Origin: JANQPX01 sp039028235 | GTDB taxonomy: Bacteria; Pseudomonadota; Alphaproteobacteria; Geminicoccales; Geminicoccaceae | Direction: 5' to 3' | DNA length: 28,416 nucleotides | NCBI GenBank assembly: GCA_039028235.1 | Contig: JBCCIN010000014.1 | Location: 1-28,416, forward strand | Shown: positions 14,743 through 21,310 of the stretch, piece after piece | Layout of the letters: every line of letters begins with the position of its first letter | Position numbering within the stretch: the first letter of the stretch is position 1 | Notes under the pieces: generated by a model | The model's input: only the letters and a program-made list of their open reading frames with translations | The model's database searches: none | What the model was told of the DNA's origin: nothing | Made by a program: the position numbers and the translations under genes

Positions 14743-15672
14743 TTGGCCCTCCTGTTTTTAAGTGAAGCCGACCCTGTCGAACGCTGGCGAAAGGCGCTCC
14801 TCACAGAGATGCCGTCCCTGGACTTCAGGGCTTGGCCGGACGATGTAGGTGATCCCACCGAGATCGACATCGCCCTCGTCTGGACGCCGCCACCCGGTGA
14901 GCTCGCACGCTACCCCAACCTCAAAGCCATCCTATCGCTCGGCGCCGGCATCGACTCGTTCATGTCGGACAGCACCCTTCCTGACGTGCCGCTCGCGCGC
15001 ATGGTGGACCCTTCCATGACCCGCACCATGGCGGACTATGTGCTGACATCAGTGCTGCGCCACCATCGGCGGTTCGACCTGTTCGAACGCGAACAGCGCG
15101 CCGGACGCTGGACCTTCGCCCTGCCGGAGCGGCCTGAGGACAAGACGGTCGGCGTCATGGGTCTCGGCGTTCTAGGCCAAGCGGCCGCCTCGATGCTCAA
15201 GGACGCCGGTTTCAAGCTTCGCGGTTGGAGCCGATCCCCGAAGGAACTGGACGGCATCGAAACGTTTTACGGACGAGACCAGCTCGCGGGCTTTCTCGCC
15301 GAGACCGACATGCTGATCTGCCTTTTGCCGCTCACCGACGATACCAAGGGCATCCTGAACGCCTCGCTGTTCGCCACGCTGCCGAAGGGAGCTTGCCTGA
15401 TCAACGCCGCACGTGGTGCCCATCTGATGGAGCGCGATCTCGTCGACGCGCTGGATCGAGGTCACCTGGAGGCGGTGACGCTTGACGTCTTCGACACCGA
15501 GCCCCTGCCCGCTTCCAGCCCGCTCTGGCAGCACGAGCGGGTCCTGATCACCCCGCATGTCGCCAGCTACTGTGTGCCCGAGACCGCCGCCAAGGGCATC
15601 GTCGCCAATATCGAGCACGTGCAGGCAGGACGGCCGCTTCATCATCAGGTCGATCGCCGCAAAGGCTACTGA
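14743..15672 (+). CDS. ghrA: Glyoxylate/hydroxypyruvate reductase A (D-2-hydroxyacid dehydrogenase)
   Basis: This 309-residue cytosolic enzyme reduces glyoxylate to glycolate and hydroxypyruvate to D-glycerate with NAD(P)H. The Rossmann motif GLGVLG is at 140-145. The catalytic residues are all present: Arg224 (NAARGAHL), Glu253 (DVFDTEPLP) and His272 (ITPHVAS). The N-terminal region (NLKAILSLGAGIDSF, LARMVDPSMTRTMADYVL) and FDLFEREQRAGRW match the GhrA subfamily rather than SerA or GhrB. Length is normal. The start is TTG at 14743: GAGGAG (14730-14735) lies seven bases upstream, and the nearby ATG at 14736 is out of frame. It follows the PA2778-family gene by 41 bases; a link to that system is not obvious and it may simply share the transcript. 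Confidence 0.9.
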   Translation: MALLFLSEADPVERWRKALLTEMPSLDFRAWPDDVGDPTEIDIALVWTPPPGELARYPNLKAILSLGAGIDSFMSDSTLPDVPLARMVDPSMTRTMADYVLTSVLRHHRRFDLFEREQRAGRWTFALPERPEDKTVGVMGLGVLGQAAASMLKDAGFKLRGWSRSPKELDGIETFYGRDQLAGFLAETDMLICLLPLTDDTKGILNASLFATLPKGACLINAARGAHLMERDLVDALDRGHLEAVTLDVFDTEPLPASSPLWQHERVLITPHVASYCVPETAAKGIVANIEHVQAGRPLHHQVDRRKGY

Positions 15673-15959
15673 GGCCATCGGTCGCCAAGCCCCGAGCATG
15701 GCCGAGGCGACCACCAGGCTTCTTTTTGAAGACATCAGCGGCGCACCCCAGAACCGACTCGGTTTTCTCGACACTCCCTTAAGCTTTGGCACCCACGATC
15801 ACCCACAAAGCTTGCCGCATGGAAGTGAAGATTTCGTAAAGCCGCAGTGAGAAGAGTCAGCAACGTCGAGACGGTGTGCACTCTGCTTCTGCAGGAGTTT
15901 TATATGAGGCGGATCCGCTCTAGACTCCCAGCAATTCGGTAAGATCGGGACATAGGCTC

Positions 15960-16994
15960 ATGCCGTTCTGGCTCCATGTGCTGGCGATTGCGCCGGCCTT
16001 GCTATTGCTCTGGTATTTCACGAGCCGCGATCTTTATCCCGAGCCACACCGCCTGATCTGGCTGACGTTCGCCCTTGGCTTCGGCGCCGCCGCACCGGCA
16101 GCACTGATCGGCGAGATGCTGTTTTTTCCGCTCGCCGATTTGGCATCGAGCCCTTGGGTGGCGAGCGCCATCATCGCCTTTCCGATCGTCGCGGGTATCG
16201 AGGAGTTGTCGAAATTCGCGGTGCTCTATCTGTTCTGCCGCAGGTGGAACGACTTCGACGAGCCGATGGACGGCCTAGTCTACGGCGTCGCCGCCTCCCT
16301 CGGCTTCGCGGCGATCGAGAACTGGTCCTATGTCTACAATTCCGGTCTGGAGACCGCCCTTTGGCGCGCCGTCAGCGCTGTGCCCTTCCACGCCATGGCC
16401 GGAGCGATCATGGGCTATTATTTCGGTCTCGCCCACTTCCTGCCGAACAAGCGGGCACCCTATCTCACGCTTGCCCTTCTGGTGCCGTTTCTTCTGCATG
16501 GCGCCTATGACTATCCGCTGATCCTTCAAGAGCTGCTCGTCGCCGCGGGTCAACCCATCGACTGGCTTGGCATGACCGTTCTTCCTATCCTAGCGCTGGA
16601 GACCGGCATCGCGCTCGCTCTTGCCCGCCGCGTGCGCGCGGCCCAGGAGGCGGGTCATCACGAGGCGGCAGCCAATCCCGACTATCACGGGCTGCACCAC
16701 CCCTATCAGGCCTGGTCGGGACGGCGTCACATCGCAGGTCCACTGCTCCTCATGATCGGCGGAGCGCTCGCCTGGCTGATCGTCACCGAGCTCGCGGTGA
16801 TGTCATCGGGCCTGATCGACCTCTGGCGAGGTAGTGCCAGCACCAACGCCACGGTGATCATGGCGCGAGACGAACTGGTAACGCTCGGCAGAGACGGCAT
16901 CGCGCTCACCGTCCTTCTGGAGCTCGCAGCCCTCAGCTTCGGGCTCTGGATGTTCAGCCGCGGCATCCGGCTCCTGAACAGGCAAGGCAGCTAG
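15960..16994 (+). CDS. PrsW-family intramembrane metalloprotease
   Basis: This 344-residue polytopic membrane protein carries the PrsW protease signatures: EELSK at 81-85, FAAIEN ending at Asn121, His144 in PFHAMAG, and HGAYD at 180-184. The Glu and His residues would bind the metal. About eight hydrophobic helices are seen, two of them in a C-terminal extension (about 260-280 and 320-338) that follows a soluble His-rich stretch (AGHHEAAANPDYHGLHHPYQ). In Bacillus, PrsW cuts the anti-sigma factor RsiW at site 1 in response to envelope stress; the substrate here is unknown and no anti-sigma factor gene is near. It is monocistronic or at the end of the plus-strand train, 287 bases after ghrA, and convergent with prfB. 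Confidence 0.9.
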   Translation: MPFWLHVLAIAPALLLLWYFTSRDLYPEPHRLIWLTFALGFGAAAPAALIGEMLFFPLADLASSPWVASAIIAFPIVAGIEELSKFAVLYLFCRRWNDFDEPMDGLVYGVAASLGFAAIENWSYVYNSGLETALWRAVSAVPFHAMAGAIMGYYFGLAHFLPNKRAPYLTLALLVPFLLHGAYDYPLILQELLVAAGQPIDWLGMTVLPILALETGIALALARRVRAAQEAGHHEAAANPDYHGLHHPYQAWSGRRHIAGPLLLMIGGALAWLIVTELAVMSSGLIDLWRGSASTNATVIMARDELVTLGRDGIALTVLLELAALSFGLWMFSRGIRLLNRQGS

Positions 16995-17525
16995 CCCTCG
17001 ACGAAGTCGGCCGATAGAGCCTGGAGCTTTTCCCGGAAAGGCAGAAAAACCTGTTCGAGAAGGAAATGCGGGGAAACAAAGAGATAGAACGTGCATCCTG
17101 ATCGCATTTGATTGGGATCCTCTCTAGTTTGACGACGGCTGCCGGCAAGACCATTTTGGATGGCGCCCTCGTTGGCCCGTCATATCCTCCCCATAAAGTT
17201 TTGACCTATGCGTTGAATATAGCCGGCTACTTTCATTCTTTCTTTACCCGCCATGGCTATGTTCCGGTATGTCTTGCCGGTCCATGCGATCCTGGGAATC
17301 CGGGGCTCGCCCGACCTTTTTGCGGGTAGGCGGACTCCCACGATCGCATGGACCAGGAAGAGATTTAGCGGGCTGGGGTTAAGATCGGGCTAAGAAGACC
17401 AACAATGCCGGCCATCTTGGACGATCGGGCAAAACGGTCGGTTCCTGGTCGGCTTGGCACGATGACGTGACGCCATAAGATCGGCAGAGGACACAGGGCG
17501 AGAACCAGATGATTTGGTCACACCG
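16995..17525. other. Long gap between convergent genes, no protein gene seen
   Basis: This 531-base gap separates two genes that both end here (PrsW family, plus strand; prfB, minus strand), so no promoter region is required, yet it is one of the longest gaps in the window. I see no convincing ORF with a ribosome binding site. It holds a long imperfect hairpin at 17272-17361. The left part (17000-17230) shows no repeat or terminator that I can support. Confidence 0.6.
17272..17361. repeat. Long imperfect inverted repeat / structured RNA candidate
   Basis: A perfect 13-bp pair GGTCCATGCGATC (17279-17291) and GATCGCATGGACC (17342-17354) extends outward as TCTT/AAGA (17272-17275 with 17358-17361). 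It extends inward as TGGGA/TCCCA and TCCG/CGGA (17293-17302 with 17331-17340, one mismatch), with CCCG/CGGG near the tip (17310-17313 and 17323-17326). The rod is about 90 nt. It could be a small RNA, a bidirectional terminator region for the convergent genes, or a copy of a dispersed palindromic element. Confidence 0.55.
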
Positions 17526-18654
17526 CTAGCTGGTCTCGCCCTCCGCCGCCTGGCGCTTTTCCACGCCCTGGGCCAGGGCCGCTTCGAGATAATCGTCGAT
17601 GTCGCCGTCGAGAACGCCTTGAGCGTTGCCCTTTTCGACGCCGGTCCTGAGATCCTTCACCATCTGGTAAGGCTGGAGCACGTAGGAGCGGATCTGATGG
17701 CCCCAGCCGATATCGCTCTTCGAGGCGGCCTCGGCGTCCGCTGCCTCCTGGCGCTTCTGCAACTCAAGCTCGTAGAGGCGCGCGCGCAGCATGTCGTAGG
17801 CCTGGGCGCGATTGCGGTGTTGTGAGCGATCGTTCTGACACTGGACGACGATGCCTGAGGGCAGGTGGGTGATACGGATCGCACTGTCGGTCTTGTTGAC
17901 ATGCTGACCGCCCGCCCCTGAGGCACGATAGGTGTCGACGCGCAGATCCTTTTCTTCGACTTCCACCTCGATGGAATCGTCGATGATCGGGTAGATCCAG
18001 ACGCTGGCAAAGCTGGTGTGGCGGCGCGCCTGGCTGTCGAAGGGCGAGATGCGCACCAGGCGATGCACGCCGCTTTCGGTCTTCATCCAGCCATAAGCGT
18101 TGTGGCCGAGCACCTTGACCGTCACCGACTTCAGCCCTGCCTCTTCGCCGGCGCTCTCCTCGATGAATTCCAGCTTGAAGCCCCGTCGCTCCGCCCAGCG
18201 CACATACATGCGAAGGAGCATCTCCGCCCAGTCCTGGCTCTCGGTACCGCCGGCTCCGGCATGGATCTCGAGAAAGCAGTCGTTCTGATCGGCTTCGCCC
18301 GAGAGCAGGCTTTCAAGTTGCAGCTTGGCGAGACGCTGCTTCAGCGCGGCGAGCGCATCCTCCGCCTCCTTGTGGGTCTCCTCGTCGCCTTCCTCCTCGG
18401 CGAGCTCGGCGAGACCGACCTGGTCAGCCAGTTCCTGCTCCAGGGTATGCTGACGCTCGATCGCCTCGGCGAGGCGATTGCGTTCCTTCATCAGCGCCTG
18501 GGCTTTGTCGGCGTCGTTCCAGAGATCGGGATCTTCGGAGCGCTGGTTCAGCTCTTCCAGACGTCGATTGGCCTGATCCCAGTCAAAGATGCCTCCTCAG
18601 CAGGGCCAGACCCTGCTCGATCTCGGAGGCCAGATTGCTGATCTCTGCGCGCAT
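17526..18654 (-). CDS. prfB: Peptide chain release factor 2, made by programmed +1 frameshift
   Basis: RF2 recognises UGA and UAA and releases the finished chain. The gene is in two frames. The first 23 codons (MRAEISNLASEIEQGLALLR, then RHL) run from ATG 18654 to an in-frame TGA (18585-18583); one base is skipped and the remaining 352 codons (LDWDQANRRLEELNQRSED...) end at 17526. The total of 375 residues is normal for RF2. Seen in order: the SPF anticodon-like tripeptide at 203-205 (ISPFDSQARRH), and the GGQ catalytic motif at 248-250 (SGAGGQHVNKTDSAIR). The frameshift is the known autoregulation: low RF2 lets the ribosome shift past UGA and make more. It must not be called a pseudogene. 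It is divergent from the YcaQ-like gene. Confidence 0.95.
18582..18597 (-). promoter_or_regulatory. prfB: prfB programmed +1 frameshift site
   Basis: Read on the minus strand: AGG AGG CAT CTT TGA C. The Shine-Dalgarno-like AGGAGG (18597-18592) is three bases before the slippery CTT (18588-18586), followed by the UGA stop and C. This is the same arrangement as in E. coli prfB (AGGGGG TAT CTT TGA C). The zero frame stops here and the +1 frame continues to full RF2. Confidence 0.95.
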
Positions 18655-18846
18655 GAATGTCTTCCTCGGTACGGCATCACGAAGCGGCGTCGGGCTTAGC
18701 ACGATCGGCCGCCTGCTGTCATCACGCTGGCAGCAAGTTCTCCCTCCTCCGCCACAGGAAAGTCTTGCACCGGGCAGACAGTTGGCGACAATCGGCGCCA
18801 ATCTATGGGTTCGCCAACAGCCCCAAGGTCGAAAGCGCTCGCTATC

Positions 18847-20073
18847 ATGACTCCAAACAGCCTTCGTATCAGCAATCGCGCCGCACGGAGACTCTGGCTG
18901 CACGCCCAAGGCCTCGCGACGCCGCCCACCGGCAAGCTCGACCTTCAGGGGATCATCGATAAGCTCGGCTTCGTCCAGCTCGACACGATCCGTGTGGTGG
19001 CACGCGCGCACGACCACATTCTCTGGAGCCGGAACCAGCACTATCGGGAGCCGATGCTCAACAGGCTGCTCGCAAAGGAGCGGGGGGTGTTCGAGCATTT
19101 CACCCATGACGCCTCCGTCCTGCCGATGAGCAGCTACCCACTCTGGCGGCGGCAATTCGAGCGCATGAAGGCGAAGGTCAGCCGGTCAAACTGGTGGGGC
19201 TCCATCTCGGATGAGATCGATCTTGCCGCGATCAAGCACCGCATTCATCAGGAAGGGCCACTATCCACCCACGCCTTTGATACGGAGTGTGTGGACAAGA
19301 CGGTCGCCTGGCGCCGCCCTCCGCATAAGCAAGCCCTCGACTACATGTGGTATGCGGGAGAGCTTTCGACCTCGCACCGGGAAAAGTTCACCAAATTCTA
19401 CGATCTGACCGAGCGTTTGGTGCCGCAAGCGATCCTCGACGATGAGCGTTCAGATCAGGAACAGATCGACTGGCTTTGCCGTCAGGCGCTCGACCGGCTG
19501 GCCTTCGCGAGCGAGGGAGAGCTCCAGCGTTTTTGGGACGCCGCCGACCTTGCCGAAGTCAAAGCCTGGACAGAGAAGGCGAGGCAGCGTCTCGTGCCGG
19601 TAACGGTGGAGACGGAGGCTGGTGATTGGGTGCCGCTCTTAGCACCGCCGGACATCGAATCCCGCCTGGCAAGCCTGGAAGCGCCGACCTCGCGTCTTCG
19701 CGTCATCAACCCGTTTGATCCTGTTGTGCGCGACCGCAACCGGCTCAAGCGGCTCTTCGGGTTCGATTACCGCATTGAAATCTTCGTGCCGGCGGCCAAG
19801 CGGCGCTATGGCTACTACGTCCTTCCCATGCTCGAAGGCGATCGTTTCGTTGGTCGTATCGAGGTCCGCGCGGAGCGCGCCGATGGGGTTCTCAAGGTGA
19901 TCGGCCTCTGGCTAGAACCGGGCGTGCGCTTGGGTGCCGGACGTCAGGAAAAACTTGAAGCCGAACTCGCACGCCTTTGCCGGTTCATCGGCCTCGAAAG
20001 TATCGTCTGGATGGCAGGCGACGAAGGCACTGCCGCGGACTACTCTCAAGCGGCTGTAAACACATCAGCTTGA
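18847..20073 (+). CDS. Winged-helix DNA-repair-like protein, YcaQ/HTH_42 family
   Basis: This 408-residue protein belongs to the HTH_42 family (YcaQ/AlkX, AlkZ relatives), which includes DNA glycosylases that unhook interstrand crosslinks. Family marks: ARRLWLHAQGLA near the start, LGFVQLDTIRVVARAHDHIL (about 43-62), HDASVLPMSSYPLWR, then a winged-helix region (about 135-200), and the C-terminal RVINPFDPVVRDRNRLKRLFGFDYRIE followed by KRRYGYYVLPML and WMAGD. The catalytic QxQ/QxD motif of YcaQ/AlkZ is probably the QLD of FVQLD. Crosslink repair is inferred, not shown. The start ATG 18847 is preferred to ATG 18805, which would add 14 residues before the conserved region; neither has a strong ribosome binding site. 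It is divergent from prfB with a 192-base gap. Confidence 0.82.
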   Translation: MTPNSLRISNRAARRLWLHAQGLATPPTGKLDLQGIIDKLGFVQLDTIRVVARAHDHILWSRNQHYREPMLNRLLAKERGVFEHFTHDASVLPMSSYPLWRRQFERMKAKVSRSNWWGSISDEIDLAAIKHRIHQEGPLSTHAFDTECVDKTVAWRRPPHKQALDYMWYAGELSTSHREKFTKFYDLTERLVPQAILDDERSDQEQIDWLCRQALDRLAFASEGELQRFWDAADLAEVKAWTEKARQRLVPVTVETEAGDWVPLLAPPDIESRLASLEAPTSRLRVINPFDPVVRDRNRLKRLFGFDYRIEIFVPAAKRRYGYYVLPMLEGDRFVGRIEVRAERADGVLKVIGLWLEPGVRLGAGRQEKLEAELARLCRFIGLESIVWMAGDEGTAADYSQAAVNTSA

Positions 20074-20085
20074 CAAATCACCATG

Positions 20086-20115
20086 TTGACCTTGCGCGAC
20101 AAGACCTTGTCTAAT
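20086..20115 (+). promoter_or_regulatory. Sigma-70-type promoter before the TAXI transporter genes
   Basis: TTGACC (20086-20091) and TCTAAT (20110-20115) are separated by 18 bases; each differs from consensus at one position. The start of transcription would be near 20122, about 40 bases upstream of the binding-protein ATG. A perfect TTGACA also occurs at 20070-20075, overlapping the end of the previous gene, but it lacks a good -10. Confidence 0.5.
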
Positions 20116-20162
20116 GGCACGTAGCGCGCTTCGGCGTACGATCAGACTAAGGGAGGTAACTC

Positions 20163-21128
20163 ATGAGAGCGTTCTATCCCGTTGCTCTTGCAGCAGGACT
20201 GGCTTTGGGCGTCGCCACCGGTGCATCGGCCCAGGAGGAAAAGTTCATCACCATCGGCACCGGCGGTCAGACCGGCGTCTACTATGTGGTCGGTCAGTCG
20301 ATCTGCAAGCTGGTCAACCGCGGCCAGGCCGATCACGGCATCAAATGCACCGCCCCCTCGACCGGCGGCTCGGTCGCCAACATCAACGCAATCAAGGAAG
20401 GCTCGATGGACATGGGCGTCGCCCAGTCCGATTGGCAAGCTTATGCCTATACAGGAGCCCCCGAGTTCGAAGGCGGACAGTTCGAGGACCTGCGCGCCGT
20501 CTTTTCCGTCCACGGCGAACCCTTTACCGTCGTCGCTCGTGGTGACGCGGGCATTGAGAGCTTCGAGGACCTGAAAGGCAAGCGGGTCAATATCGGCAAC
20601 CCCGGCTCGGGGCAGCGCGGCACGATGGAAGTCATCATGAACGCGCTCGGCTGGTCGACCGACGACTTCTCCCTCGCGTCCGAGCTGAAGTCAGCCGAGC
20701 AGTCCGCAGCACTCGGCGACAACAAGGTCGATGCGATCGTCTTCACCGTCGGCCATCCGAACGGCTCGATCCAGGAGGCGACCACCACCACCGACGCCAA
20801 GTTGATCGCGGTCGAGGGTGCTGAGATCGACAGCCTGGTCGACGCCAACTCCTACTACGCCAAAGCCACCATCCCCGGCGGCATGTATAAGGGATCGGAC
20901 GCCGACACCAACACCTTCGGCGTGAAGGCGACGTTCGTTTCCTCGGCCTCGGTCGACGAGGAGACCATCTACCAGGTGGTCAAGGCCGTGTTCGACAATT
21001 TCGATCGCTTCAAGGGCCTGCACCCGGCGTTCGAGAACTTAAGCCAAGAGGATATGATCGCCGATGGCCTCACCGCTCCGCTTCATCCCGGTGCTGAGCG
21101 CTACTACAAAGAACAAGGCTGGATGTAG
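20163..21128 (+). CDS. TAXI-family TRAP transporter solute-binding protein
   Basis: This 321-residue periplasmic binding protein has a signal peptide at about 1-23 (PVALAAGLALGVATGASA-QEE). TAXI-family marks follow directly: ITIGTGGQTGVYYVVGQSIC (about 29-48), STGGSVANINAIKEGSMDMG, AQSDWQAYAYTG, LRAVFSVHGEPFTVVAR, FEDLKGKRVNIGNPGSGQRG, and a C-terminal LHPAFENLS plus LHPGAERYYKEQGWM. TAXI proteins deliver ligands, mainly acidic amino acids or organic acids, to a fused TRAP permease, which is the next gene. The ligand cannot be read from the sequence. The ATG has GGGAGG (20151-20156) upstream. Two hairpins lie between this gene and the permease, which fits higher expression of the binding protein. 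Confidence 0.95.
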   Translation: MRAFYPVALAAGLALGVATGASAQEEKFITIGTGGQTGVYYVVGQSICKLVNRGQADHGIKCTAPSTGGSVANINAIKEGSMDMGVAQSDWQAYAYTGAPEFEGGQFEDLRAVFSVHGEPFTVVARGDAGIESFEDLKGKRVNIGNPGSGQRGTMEVIMNALGWSTDDFSLASELKSAEQSAALGDNKVDAIVFTVGHPNGSIQEATTTTDAKLIAVEGAEIDSLVDANSYYAKATIPGGMYKGSDADTNTFGVKATFVSSASVDEETIYQVVKAVFDNFDRFKGLHPAFENLSQEDMIADGLTAPLHPGAERYYKEQGWM

Positions 21129-21143
21129 GGGCGACGCGCCCCT
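21127..21143 (+). repeat. Stem-loop at the TAXI binding-protein stop codon
   Basis: AGGGGCG (21127-21133) pairs with CGCCCCT (21137-21143) around an ACG loop. It starts in the stop codon of the binding-protein gene and is not followed by a T-tract. Confidence 0.4.
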
Positions 21144-21150
21144 GCGTTGA

Positions 21151-21200
21151 CTTGGGTTGGAGGCGGCGGGCCGGTTTGCGCCGCCGCTTCCCAGCCCAGG
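21151..21200 (+). repeat. Large stem-loop between TAXI binding-protein and permease genes
   Basis: CTTGGGTTGG (21151-21160) pairs with CCAGCCCAGG (21191-21200; two G-U pairs). After a small internal loop, GGCGGCG (21162-21168) pairs with CGCCGCC (21179-21185). About 17 pairs in all, with a 10-base loop. No T-tract follows, so it should allow read-through while shielding the upstream message from 3' decay or causing partial termination. Confidence 0.55.
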
Positions 21201-21310
21201 TGAATTGAGGAGACGCTGTAGACAAACCACAACGTCCGAGGACTGCGGCGCAAACCATCGGGTCAGATCCCACCAAGTAACCGGCAAAGGCCGCGCCTTT
21301 GGGAGGCAGT

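Noticed and set aside
17272..17361. SRP RNA (4.5S) or 6S RNA identity for the long hairpin
   Set aside because: The SRP tetraloop and GGAAGG-type core are absent, and the rod is much shorter than 6S RNA with no clear central bubble.
18583..19155. 190-residue minus-strand frame ending in the prfB start region, or prfB read as a pseudogene
   Set aside because: Only its last 23 codons are real (RF2 N-terminus before the programmed frameshift); the rest is antisense to the YcaQ-like gene.
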